Shown: positions 27,733-38,985 of the stretch, in pieces
How positions within the stretch are numbered: the stretch's first letter is position 1
Layout of the letters: every line of letters begins with the position of its first letter
DNA from: Microbacterium sp.
Lineage (GTDB): Bacteria > Actinomycetota > Actinomycetes > Actinomycetales > Microbacteriaceae
Direction of reading: 5' to 3'
Assembly (NCBI GenBank): GCA_031277885.1
Contig: JAITLM010000193.1
Span: 29,237-93,236 of the forward strand
Length of the DNA: 64,000 nucleotides
The notes under the pieces: generated by a model
The model's input: only the letters and a program-made list of their open reading frames with translations
Told to the model about the DNA's origin: nothing
The model's database searches: none
Translations under genes and position numbers: made by a program

Positions 27733-28836
27733 TTAGGATCGGGGGTCGAGCGCGGGGAGCGGTGACCGCGAGTGCGGTGAGCGGCGCACGCGGGCCATCG
27801 CGCGACGTTCGATGAGTACCCAGCTCAGCCAGGCGAGGACGAAGGTGATGACGATCGCGACGAGATCGTAGGCAAGCAGCCCGAGTGCACCGGCGCTGAC
27901 CCCGAAGCCGATGAGCGCCAGCAGCTGCTGCACGGGCCAGGCATAGATGTAGAAGCCGTAACTGACATCGTTGCGCGAGATCCATGCCGGCTGCGGCACG
28001 ACCGTCGACAGCCACAGGAGGCCGTAAGCGATGAACGGAGCTCCGGCCTGGCCGCCCCAACCGGGAACGCCAACGGCGAATCCGGCCGCGACGATCAGCG
28101 ACCCCGCGCCGACCCACCGGTTCACGCCCCATCGGTCGATCACGAAGTAGACTACGGCGCCGCCGAGGAAGAACGGGGCGAGCTTCAGGAAGAGGAGGAA
28201 GCTCACGTCGAGCCCCATCCGCGCGACCAGAGGCTCCAGTGCGTGCGCGGTGGTCGCGAGCACGAATGCGATGACCGCGAGCAGGGCATTGCGGCGGAAC
28301 CAGGCGAGCGCGCCGAGCAACCAGACCAGGACGTAGCAGAGGAACTCGTAATAGAGAGTCCACAGAGAGCCGTTCCAGACCGAGGGGTACGGCACCGTGC
28401 TGAGGGAGCGCCCGATGCCGTACTGGTTCATGAAGAGCGTGATGTTGCTCCACACGAATTGAAGTGGAGTGACCGGCGTGGAGAGGTAGCCCCGGAGCGT
28501 GCCGTACTGGACCAGGATCGCGAGGGGCGCGAACACCACGGCGGTGACGACCAGGCAGACCAGGAATGCAGGGAAGATCCGCACGATGCGGTGAAGGAGG
28601 TAGTCGCCCGCCCTACTGCGCAGGCGCGATCGGGTGATCAGGAATCCGCTGATCACGAAGAAGCCCGCCACGGCCCATCCGCCGATGTTCTCGCCATGCA
28701 GCTGAGGGCCGACACCGTTGCCGGTCGTGTAGAACGAGTGGGCGATCAGGACCAGGCCGGCCAGGATGAGCCGGAACAGGTTCAGGCTGTTGTCACGGTA
28801 CGGGAACGGCCGGCCGCGCAGGGCGGCGATGGTCAC
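27733..28836 (-). CDS. Acyltransferase family 3 membrane protein
   Basis: A 367-aa integral membrane O-acyltransferase with about ten helices. SLNLFRLILAGLVLIAHSFY carries the conserved Arg and His of the family, followed by WAVAGFFVISGFLITRSRL. It has no periplasmic SGNH domain, unlike the protein at 32309. It would acylate a glycan or its lipid-linked precursor. The GTG at 28836 overlaps the upstream epimerase stop (GTGA) and places the first helix correctly; an in-frame start 78 nt upstream would lie inside the epimerase gene. Confidence 0.85.
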   Translation of the reverse strand: MTIAALRGRPFPYRDNSLNLFRLILAGLVLIAHSFYTTGNGVGPQLHGENIGGWAVAGFFVISGFLITRSRLRSRAGDYLLHRIVRIFPAFLVCLVVTAVVFAPLAILVQYGTLRGYLSTPVTPLQFVWSNITLFMNQYGIGRSLSTVPYPSVWNGSLWTLYYEFLCYVLVWLLGALAWFRRNALLAVIAFVLATTAHALEPLVARMGLDVSFLLFLKLAPFFLGGAVVYFVIDRWGVNRWVGAGSLIVAAGFAVGVPGWGGQAGAPFIAYGLLWLSTVVPQPAWISRNDVSYGFYIYAWPVQQLLALIGFGVSAGALGLLAYDLVAIVITFVLAWLSWVLIERRAMARVRRSPHSRSPLPALDPRS

Positions 28837-29969
28837 TTGAGCAGTTTCCGATCCGACCTCTCCTTGAGGGAGCGCTCGTAGCCGTCCGCCTCGATCGGCT
28901 CCGTCAGCACCCACTCCGCGAACCGCTTGACGCCGTCCTCGAACGAGACGCGCGGGGCGAAACCGAGCACCTCCTGCAGCGCCGTGGTGTCGGCCACGTT
29001 GTGCCGGATGTCCCCCAAGCGGTAGTTGCCGGAGATATGGGTGGGAACCTCGGTGCCGTAGGCCTCGAACAGCGCGGCGACGACTTCGTTGACGCTGGTG
29101 GCGACCCCTGAGCCGACGTTGAAGATGCCCCCGGCGGCAGCGGGCACGGTCGCGGCAAGGAAAGTGGCCTCGACGACGTCGTCGATGTAGACGAAGTCGC
29201 GGCTCTCCTCACCGTCCTCGAAGATGTTGATCTCCTTGCCCTGGCGGATCAAGGTCGAGAAGATCGACAGGATCCCTGTGTAGGGATTCTTGAGCGACTG
29301 ACCGGGACCGTAGACGTTCTGATACCGCACGGACACGGGCTCGACGTTGATAGTCGGCGCGACGGTCATGATGAGTGACTCCTGCATCTGTTTGGTGATG
29401 CCGTACACCGAGGAGGGATGGACCAGGGCCGACTCGTCGGTGGGGATGAGGCGCAGGTCGCCCTCGCCTGGGGCGTGGACGTCGAAGTCCCCGGCCGACA
29501 TGTCCTCGTCGGCGCGGTGGCCGGGATATACGCGCCGGCCGTCCTCGGTCTCGTACGCCCCTTCTCCGTAAATGGATCGGGACGAGGCGATGACCAGCCG
29601 TCGCACGGAATTCGTCTCGTTCGTGAGGATATCGAGAAGCTTCGCCGTGCCACCGACGTTGGCGTCGACGTAGCGGTCGATCTCGTACATCGACTGACCC
29701 GTCCCCGTCTCTGCGGCGAGGTGGATCACGATGGTCGCATCGACGACCGCGCGGCGCAGGTCGTCTTTCGACGTCACGGTGCCGGTGATGAGGCGGGCAA
29801 CCCCGTCGAGCGACCGCAGCAGGGGCGACGTCGTCGCGGGATCCTCTCCGTGCACCTGCGGGATCAGCGAGTCGAGCACGGTGACGGTGTGACCGTCAGC
29901 CGCGAACCTCGCGGCGAGACGGGTGCCGATGAAACCGGCTCCCCCGGTGATCAGGACGTGTTCCGACAT
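28833..29969 (-). CDS. NAD-dependent sugar-nucleotide epimerase, possibly dTDP-L-rhamnose 4-epimerase
   Basis: A 378-aa extended SDR enzyme. It has [56 protein letters not shown] (Tyr-x-x-x-Lys) and SRDFVYIDDVVEA. The RRVYPGHRADEDMSAGDFDVH segment before PTDES resembles enzymes of the dTDP-L-rhamnose 4-epimerase type, which carry a Cys-rich knuckle there; here the cysteines are absent. If correct, it makes dTDP-6-deoxy-L-talose. The ATG at 29969 has GAGGAG about 9 nt upstream; the upstream TTG at 29999 is less likely. It is followed by an overlapping acyltransferase gene. Confidence 0.7.
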   Translation of the reverse strand: MSEHVLITGGAGFIGTRLAARFAADGHTVTVLDSLIPQVHGEDPATTSPLLRSLDGVARLITGTVTSKDDLRRAVVDATIVIHLAAETGTGQSMYEIDRYVDANVGGTAKLLDILTNETNSVRRLVIASSRSIYGEGAYETEDGRRVYPGHRADEDMSAGDFDVHAPGEGDLRLIPTDESALVHPSSVYGITKQMQESLIMTVAPTINVEPVSVRYQNVYGPGQSLKNPYTGILSIFSTLIRQGKEINIFEDGEESRDFVYIDDVVEATFLAATVPAAAGGIFNVGSGVATSVNEVVAALFEAYGTEVPTHISGNYRLGDIRHNVADTTALQEVLGFAPRVSFEDGVKRFAEWVLTEPIEADGYERSLKERSDRKLLK

Positions 29970-30032
29970 CGATTTGCTCTCCTCGGGGCGGTCAGACAAT
30001 GCTCGGCGGTGTTCGACGCGTCGGCAAAGGCC

Positions 30033-30923
30033 TCAGCCCGCGAAGATATGTGCCAGGGTCGATTTTAGCGCAGCCCTGTTCCCGTGCCGGATGACCCCCG
30101 GCAGCTCGGTCACCGCGTGCAGGCGGGACATCAGTCGTACAGCGGCGACGCGAGCCGTGCGCGACCAGCGCTTGGTCTTGGCGAGACTCCTGGCCGTGCG
30201 GTAGTAGGTGCGCTCGTCCCGGAAGCGCCGCCCATCCATGAGCGTCTTCTGCGAGGCGCTGGAGCCGTGGCGTCGATACGAGAACGCGACTTCAGGCGTG
30301 TAGACGAGAGTGCCGCCGTCGAACGCGATGTCCATCAGCAGGGCGAGGTCCTGGATGATCGGCAGGCCCTCTCGGAAGTCGATTCGCTTCAACGTCTCCG
30401 TGCGGAAGACCAGCGAGGGCCAGTACAGCCAATCACCGCGGATAAGGGACGTCGCCATCTCTTGGCCGCTCAGGACCGCCGTCGTGCCTTTCGTCTTGGG
30501 TGCGAGCAGGCCCTGCTTGACACGGTCGACCAGGGGAGAAACGACCGTGCCATGCTCATCGATGACGAGGACGCCGGGCTGGATCACATCCGCTTGAGGG
30601 GCGTCTGCGATCGCCTGCAGCACCACGTCGACGTAATTCGGATGCATCAGATCGTCGCATCCCAGGATTGCGATGTGCGGCGTGCTTGCGCGGCGGATGG
30701 CCTCGCGGTAGTTCTCGGTGATGCCGAGGTTCTTCTCGTTCCGCACATACGTGATGCGCTCGTCATCGATCCGGGCGAAACGCCCCGCGACGGACTCATC
30801 CGGGTAGCAGTCATCGATCACGATGAGTCGCCAGTCGCCGTTCCTCTGGGCGCGGACCGAATCGACCGTCTCGAAGAGCAGGTCGGGATCGCCCCAGAAC
30901 GGGCAGAAGATCTCCAGGGTCAT
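30033..30923 (-). CDS. Glycosyltransferase family 2
   Basis: A 296-aa GT-A enzyme: IFCPFWGDPDLLFETVDSV, LIVIDDCYPDES, NLGITENYREAI, then the metal site LGCDDLMHP and IIQDLALLMDIA-like catalytic region (PIIQDLALL). It opens the minus-strand set GT2, epimerase, acyltransferase, GT4 (30923 to 26615), whose genes overlap or lie 11 to 63 nt apart and probably build and acylate one side branch. AAGGAAG precedes the ATG, and a minus-strand TAGCAT about 55 nt upstream is a plausible -10. Confidence 0.88.
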   Translation of the reverse strand: MTLEIFCPFWGDPDLLFETVDSVRAQRNGDWRLIVIDDCYPDESVAGRFARIDDERITYVRNEKNLGITENYREAIRRASTPHIAILGCDDLMHPNYVDVVLQAIADAPQADVIQPGVLVIDEHGTVVSPLVDRVKQGLLAPKTKGTTAVLSGQEMATSLIRGDWLYWPSLVFRTETLKRIDFREGLPIIQDLALLMDIAFDGGTLVYTPEVAFSYRRHGSSASQKTLMDGRRFRDERTYYRTARSLAKTKRWSRTARVAAVRLMSRLHAVTELPGVIRHGNRAALKSTLAHIFAG

Positions 30924-30977
30924 GAAACTTCCTTCGTCGGCGGCCGCCTGGTGGGAAGTCGGCCTGAACGGGTCTCA

Positions 30978-30983
30978 ATGCTA
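30978..30983 (-). promoter_or_regulatory. Candidate -10 of the GT2-epimerase-acyltransferase-GT4 set
   Basis: Minus-strand TAGCAT, about 55 nt before the ATG at 30923, with a leader carrying AAGGAAG. Confidence 0.35.
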
Positions 30984-31109
30984 TCGGGAGGCGTCGCGCG
31001 CAGCCTGTACGCAGGGGGAATCGTCCGTATGACGGGGGAACCGATCCGTAGCGCGATACCGCCCCCTTGGATCCGTGGCGCGGCCCAGACACTATTGAGG
31101 GAACACCCG

Positions 31110-34378
<3,269 letters not shown>

Positions 34379-34403
34379 CACAGGGATGGTCATCGCCGCC
34401 GCC

Positions 34404-34409
34404 TAGACT
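34404..34409 (+). promoter_or_regulatory. Candidate -10 for leaderless mRNA of the second ABC exporter
   Basis: TAGACT followed by 7 nt (cgaaacc) and the GTG at 34417. No Shine-Dalgarno sequence is present. Confidence 0.5.
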
Positions 34410-34416
34410 CGAAACC

Positions 34417-35211
34417 GTGAGTCACACGACGGCCGGCGCACCCGGAACGCCCCGGCGCTACTTCCACTCGCTGTGGCTGCTGTCCGCGCGCGACCTGCGC
34501 GTGCGCTACGCGACGAGCGTGCTGGGCTATCTCTGGTCGGTGCTGGATCCGCTCGTCATGAGCGCGATCTACTGGTTCGTGTTCACGCAGGTGTTCCACC
34601 GCGGTCAGGTGGGGGAGCAGCCGTACATCGTGTTCCTCATCGTCGCGCTGCTGCCCTGGGTGTGGTTCAACACGGCGGTGGGGGAGTTCACCCGTGCGTT
34701 CAAGAAGGATGCGCGCCTGATCCGCTCGACGGCGATCCCGCGGTCGATCTGGGTGATCCGCGTCATCCTGACCAAGGGGATGGAGTTCGCGTTCGCGATC
34801 CCCGTGCTCGTCCTCTTCGCGGTGTTCGCCGGCGCGAAGCCGAACTGGTCGCTGCTGCTGTTCCCCGTCGCCATGATCTGGCAGACCGTGCTGCTGATCG
34901 GCCTCGGACTGCTCGTCGCGCCGCTGTGCGTGCTCTGGGCGGACCTGGAGCGCACGACCGCGCTGATCCTGCGCGCGCTGTTCTACGTGTCTCCCATCAT
35001 CTACGGCTTCAAGGACCTGCCGCACCAGTTGCACATCATCGGTGCGCTGAACCCGCTGTCGGGGATCTTCACGCTCTACCGCGTCGGGCTGTTCCCGGGG
35101 CAGTGGCAGCCGGAGCCCGTCATCATCGGCGCCATCGTGACGGTGATCTTCCTCGTCCTCGGACTGTTCACCTTCCGCTCGCTCGAGCGCGACGTGCTGA
35201 AGGAGCTGTGA
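34417..35211 (+). CDS. Polysaccharide ABC exporter, permease, second system
   Basis: A 264-aa ABC-2 membrane subunit with six predicted helices. It has LLSARDLRVRYATSVLGYLWSVLDP, typical of Wzm-type permeases, and TAIPRSIWVIRVIL. It partners with the short ATPase that begins at its last base. Position beside glf and a GlfT1-like gene parallels the mycobacterial galactan exporter locus, where wzm and wzt flank glfT1, so galactofuran is the most likely cargo (inference). The GTG start is supported by the TAGACT hexamer 7 nt upstream; the reading frame open to 34129 runs inside the acyltransferase gene. Confidence 0.88.
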   Translation: MSHTTAGAPGTPRRYFHSLWLLSARDLRVRYATSVLGYLWSVLDPLVMSAIYWFVFTQVFHRGQVGEQPYIVFLIVALLPWVWFNTAVGEFTRAFKKDARLIRSTAIPRSIWVIRVILTKGMEFAFAIPVLVLFAVFAGAKPNWSLLLFPVAMIWQTVLLIGLGLLVAPLCVLWADLERTTALILRALFYVSPIIYGFKDLPHQLHIIGALNPLSGIFTLYRVGLFPGQWQPEPVIIGAIVTVIFLVLGLFTFRSLERDVLKEL

Positions 35212-35951
35212 TGACCGAGCAGCGGTCCGCGATCGAGGTCGACGGTCTCGGCGTCCGTTTCCGGCTCGGCCGGCGCGGCCGGCGCAGTTTCAAGGACCTG
35301 TTCGCGGGCAAGAAGCGGCGCAACCGCCCCGGCGAGTTCTGGGCGCTGCGCGATGTCTCCTTCCGTGTGCGACAGGGCGAGGCGATCGGCGTGGTGGGCC
35401 GGAACGGCCAGGGCAAGTCCACGCTCCTGAAGCTCGTCGCCGGCGTCCTCCTCGCGGATGAGGGGCAGGTGCGCGTGCACGGCGGCGTGGCGCCGCTGAT
35501 CGAGCTCACGGGCGGTTTCGTCGGAGACCTCACCGTGCGCGAGAACGTGCGACTGACCGCGGGCCTGCACGGGATGGGCCGCGCCGAGGTCACCGCGCGC
35601 TATGACGACATCATCGACTTCGCTGAACTGGAGAAGTTCCAGGACACCCCCTACAAGCACCTCTCGAACGGCATGAAGGTGCGCCTGGCGTTCTCCGTCG
35701 TGTCCCAGCTCGAGGAGCCGATCCTGCTCGTCGACGAGGTGCTCGCGGTGGGGGACAAAGCCTTCCGGGACAAGTGCTATCAGCGCATCGACGAGCTCCT
35801 CGCCGAAGGTCGCACGCTGTTCTTCGTCTCGCACAACGAGAAGGACCTGCGCCGGTTCTGCACGCGCGGCCTGTACCTGAACAAGGGCGGGCTCGTGCTG
35901 GACGCGCCGATCGACGAGGTGCTCGACCGCTACAACGGCGACAACTCCTGA
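35211..35951 (+). CDS. Polysaccharide ABC exporter, short ATPase, second system
   Basis: A 246-aa ATPase with Walker A GRNGQGKST (63-71), the LSNGMKVRLAFSV signature and Walker B ILLVDEVLAVGD. It ends right after the nucleotide-binding domain and lacks the Wzt carbohydrate-binding extension found at 14279. Its start overlaps the permease stop by one base (TGATG). A strong hairpin follows at 35953. The short form fits exporters whose substrate is not recognised through a terminal cap, as for mycobacterial galactan. Confidence 0.92.
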   Translation: MTEQRSAIEVDGLGVRFRLGRRGRRSFKDLFAGKKRRNRPGEFWALRDVSFRVRQGEAIGVVGRNGQGKSTLLKLVAGVLLADEGQVRVHGGVAPLIELTGGFVGDLTVRENVRLTAGLHGMGRAEVTARYDDIIDFAELEKFQDTPYKHLSNGMKVRLAFSVVSQLEEPILLVDEVLAVGDKAFRDKCYQRIDELLAEGRTLFFVSHNEKDLRRFCTRGLYLNKGGLVLDAPIDEVLDRYNGDNS

Positions 35952-35952
35952 C

Positions 35953-35979
35953 CTCGGTCCCGACCGCGGTCGGGCCGAG
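35953..35979. terminator. Hairpin between convergent operons
   Basis: CTCGG-t-CCCGAC pairs with GTCGGG-CCGAG (one bulged base), loop CGCG. It starts 2 nt after the ATPase stop and 18 nt from the opposing stop. No T-tract. Confidence 0.55.
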
Positions 35980-35996
35980 CACGGCCTTGCGTCCGA

Positions 35997-36596
35997 TCAG
36001 AGTCCGACGAGCGAACGCAGCTGGCCGAGTGCGGCCTTGGCGTCGCCGAGCGCGCCGGACGGGTCGGAGCCGCCGGAATACGCCGAGCGCAGCGACTGCA
36101 GCTTGGCGGCGTAGGCGTTCACCGCCTCACCCCACTGCGTCGCGATCGAGCCCGGAGCGGGCTGGCTCGCCAGGTTCTGCGCGTCGTTCTGCAGCGAGTC
36201 GACGACCTGCACCGCGGCGTCGCCGCTCTGGCCCTGCACCAGCTCGAGGCCGGTGGACGCGTCGTCCAGCCGGGGCTGCACCTGTCCTCGGAACGCGTCG
36301 ATGGAGGGATCCGGGACCGGGGGCGGCGTCGTCACCGGCGCCGTCGGGAGGTCGGTCGGAACAGTCGTCGACGAGGGCGAGGGCGAAGCAGTGGGCTTCG
36401 GGGTCGCCGTCTTCGACGCCGTCGGGCTCGCGCTCGGGGTCGGGACGCCGTCGCCGCGGGGGATCAGGAACAGGACGACGACGGCCGCGACCACGAGCGC
36501 CGCCACCACCAGCCCGATGATGAGGGCGATGCGGCCGCCGCGCTTCTTCGGCTCGTCGGGGAAGACCCAGACGGCCTCCGGCTTCTGATCGCTCAT
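35997..36596 (-). CDS. Hypothetical membrane-anchored protein with Pro/Thr/Ser-rich linker
   Basis: A 199-aa protein I do not recognise. A short cytoplasmic start (MSDQKPEAVWVFPDEPKKRGG) is followed by one helix (about 22-44), then a Pro/Ser/Thr-rich linker (about 50-95), then an Ala/Gln/Leu-rich, probably helical extracytoplasmic domain (about 98-199). The layout suggests a surface-exposed module held off the membrane. It starts 6 nt after the GlfT1-like gene, so it is probably cotranscribed and may be a scaffold or accessory of galactan export. Confidence 0.75.
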   Translation of the reverse strand: MSDQKPEAVWVFPDEPKKRGGRIALIIGLVVAALVVAAVVVLFLIPRGDGVPTPSASPTASKTATPKPTASPSPSSTTVPTDLPTAPVTTPPPVPDPSIDAFRGQVQPRLDDASTGLELVQGQSGDAAVQVVDSLQNDAQNLASQPAPGSIATQWGEAVNAYAAKLQSLRSAYSGGSDPSGALGDAKAALGQLRSLVGL

Positions 36597-36602
36597 GAGT
36601 CC

Positions 36603-37577
36603 TCAGTCCTCCAGGGCGGGCATCGGGCGCCAGCTGCGATCGCGGCCGATCCGGCCGCCGTCGCGCAGTCCGCGGAACAGATTGCTCGTGCCGCGCACGG
36701 TCCGCTCGACGAACACCAGGCGGATGAGCTCCTTGGCGAAGGTCATCGCGGTGCCGAGGCCGAACAGCGCCGGGTTGTAGACGTGGTGCACGCGGTAGTA
36801 CTGCTTCAGGTAGGCGCGGTTGCGCATGATGTAGTACCGGTAGGCGTTGCTCGACGCGTTCATGTGGCGGATGCCCATGTCCCACTGCTTGATCTCGCGC
36901 GTGCGTCGCAGCACGAATTCGTCGACGATGACGGCCTGGGTGCGCCGGGAGGCGAGCCAGCCGTACATCTGGTCGTCCCAGTAGATGAAGAACCGCGGAT
37001 CCGGGAGACCGATCTCCTTGACGATCGAGCGGTGGATGAACATGCCCTCGAAGCAGCCGCTGTTCATCGGCTTGAACCCGGTGGCGTCGAAGCCGGCCGG
37101 GGCGAACGGGATCGGGATGCCCATGCGCTCGGCGATCCGGTACTGCCAGTAGAAGGCGCTGCCGTCGTAGTCGTAGCGGCGGCCCTGGATGCTCTTGAAC
37201 CGCGGCGCCCACGCGCCCATGCGGGCCAGGCCGTCGGGCAGCACCTCGACGTCGTCGTCCATCATCCAGATCCACTCGGATCCGAGCTCGTACGCGGTGC
37301 GCATGCCCTCGCTGAAGCCGCCGGATCCGCCCGTGTTGGTCTCCAGCCGCCGGTACACGATCTCCGTGCCGATCCGGGAGCGATAGGAGTCGACGACGTC
37401 CGTGGTGTCGTCCGAGGACGCGTTGTCGATGATGACGACACGTCCCGGCTTCGGGTCCATCTGCACGATGCTGTCCAGCAGGCCCTGCAGCAGATGCGAG
37501 CGGTTGTAGGTGACGACGACGATCGTCGCGGTGGCCGGGTCGAAGCCGGCGGCGCCGTTCTGGCGGTCAGGGGTCAC
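36603..37577 (-). CDS. GlfT1-like glycosyltransferase family 2
   Basis: A 324-aa GT-A enzyme. It has IVVVTYNRSHLLQGLLDSI, VVIIDNASSDDT, TNTGGSGGFSEGM and the metal site WMMDDDVEVLP, then FFIYWDDQMYGWLA as catalytic region. The GGSGGF plus DDD plus WDD pattern places it with the galactofuranosyl/rhamnosyltransferase branch that includes GlfT1, which starts the galactan chain in mycobacteria. Proximity to the short wzt/wzm pair supports that. A rhamnosyltransferase role is the alternative. GTG start with GGAG about 9 nt upstream. Confidence 0.78.
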   Translation of the reverse strand: MTPDRQNGAAGFDPATATIVVVTYNRSHLLQGLLDSIVQMDPKPGRVVIIDNASSDDTTDVVDSYRSRIGTEIVYRRLETNTGGSGGFSEGMRTAYELGSEWIWMMDDDVEVLPDGLARMGAWAPRFKSIQGRRYDYDGSAFYWQYRIAERMGIPIPFAPAGFDATGFKPMNSGCFEGMFIHRSIVKEIGLPDPRFFIYWDDQMYGWLASRRTQAVIVDEFVLRRTREIKQWDMGIRHMNASSNAYRYYIMRNRAYLKQYYRVHHVYNPALFGLGTAMTFAKELIRLVFVERTVRGTSNLFRGLRDGGRIGRDRSWRPMPALED

Positions 37578-37613
37578 GGATGTCGCTCCAGAGAGGGTGA
37601 AGGGGAGGCCTTC

Positions 37614-37619
37614 AGCCTA
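37614..37619 (-). promoter_or_regulatory. Candidate -10 of the GlfT1-like gene
   Basis: Minus-strand TAGGCT with a predicted leader of about 30 nt carrying GGAG. Confidence 0.35.
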
Positions 37620-37689
37620 CCCGCGGAAGCCCGTGCAACCCTGCGAACGCGTGCGCGCGCCTCGCAGCCCGCTCGCGGCGGGGCGGAGG

Positions 37690-38985
37690 TCAGCGGTCCG
37701 GCAGCGGCGTCGAGCTGGTCTGCACGGCGTCGATGTTCTCCCGCCAGGACCGGGACTGGCCGGCGCGCAGGGCGCACAGCACGAGCAGGAACCAGCCGGC
37801 GTTGACGAGCGTGAAGCTCTCGAACATCGAATCGACCGCGAGGGTGACGAGCACGAGGGGCGTCCAGGCGTACACGACCGAGCGGCGCACGCTCGCCACC
37901 AGCCAGGAGCGCACGAGGGCGACGCCGCCGAGCAGGCAGAACAGCAGGAGGCCTCCCGCGCCGACCTGGAGCAGGGTGTCGAAGAACGCGTTGAGCGCAC
38001 TGCCGTGGTGGTCGTTGGTGAAGTAGTTGATCGAGTTGAACGGGTAGAGCGCGTCGCTCCAGAGGCCGAACCAGCCCCATCCCTGTGCGGGGCGCTGCTG
38101 CACGTAGGTGAGGAGGTTGCTCCACAGTTCGACCCGGATGTTGAAGTCGCTGCCCGCGTCGAGCACGGCGATCACCCGGCTGCGGAAGATCGCGATCGCG
38201 ATGAGCACCGCGAGGACGACCCCGCCGATCGCCCATTGCAGCGGGCGTCTGCGGGCGGCGGGCGCCTGGCGCACGATCACCAGCGCGACGCTCGCCGCGC
38301 CCACGGCCGCCGCGAGCACGAGCACGGTGGGGGAGGCGGAGAAGAGCGCCAGGAAGCCCGCGACCACGACCGACGGGATCGCGACCGCCGCCGAGAGCGA
38401 TTGCGCGCGCCACTCGACGACGAAGGTGATGACGGCGATGACCGCCACGAATCCGAGCATGTTGCGCGTCCCGAAGAGACCCTGGATCGGACCTCCGGCG
38501 GCGAGTTCGCCCTGGATGCCGAGGAAGTGGAACGGCATATCCAGCAGGATCCCGCTCATGATCTCGGCGATCAGCGATGCGCCGAGCAGGATGCGCAGCG
38601 CGTCCCCCAGCGCCCGCACGGTCTGCAGGGTGTCTCTGATGTGCCCGACGACGACCGCGATCACCGCGTACCCGGCGAGGGCGGCCCACGCCTTCACGGA
38701 AGCGGCGGACGCGGTCGACCAGACCGTGCTCGCGAGCGTCCAGGCGAGGAAGGCGAGCAGCGTCGACGGCGCGAGCCGGAGCGGGCTGAGCTCCTCGCGT
38801 CGCACCCAGAGGATCCCGACCCCGATCACGCAGAGCACGGCGATGATCGTGTTGAGGGTCGCCGACGAGGTGAACGCGGCGATCGCGAACGACCCGAACA
38901 CGCTCAGCAGCGCGCAGGCCGAGTAGGCGCGAGCCATCTCGACCGAGGCGAGCGTCCTCGCCAGGCGCCGGCGGGGAGTGGTCAT
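37690..38985 (-). CDS. O-antigen ligase/polymerase-like membrane protein, copy 2
   Basis: A 431-aa protein with about eleven hydrophobic helices and a large extracytoplasmic loop containing RVELWSNLLTYVQQRPAQGWGWFG, the layout of the WaaL/Wzy superfamily. These enzymes transfer or polymerise lipid-linked glycans outside the membrane. Two such genes lie in tandem with a 4-nt overlap (ATGA), so one might polymerise and the other ligate to the cell wall. The 112-bp gap to the downstream GlfT1-like gene contains that gene's candidate promoter. Confidence 0.82.
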   Translation of the reverse strand: MTTPRRRLARTLASVEMARAYSACALLSVFGSFAIAAFTSSATLNTIIAVLCVIGVGILWVRREELSPLRLAPSTLLAFLAWTLASTVWSTASAASVKAWAALAGYAVIAVVVGHIRDTLQTVRALGDALRILLGASLIAEIMSGILLDMPFHFLGIQGELAAGGPIQGLFGTRNMLGFVAVIAVITFVVEWRAQSLSAAVAIPSVVVAGFLALFSASPTVLVLAAAVGAASVALVIVRQAPAARRRPLQWAIGGVVLAVLIAIAIFRSRVIAVLDAGSDFNIRVELWSNLLTYVQQRPAQGWGWFGLWSDALYPFNSINYFTNDHHGSALNAFFDTLLQVGAGGLLLFCLLGGVALVRSWLVASVRRSVVYAWTPLVLVTLAVDSMFESFTLVNAGWFLLVLCALRAGQSRSWRENIDAVQTSSTPLPDR

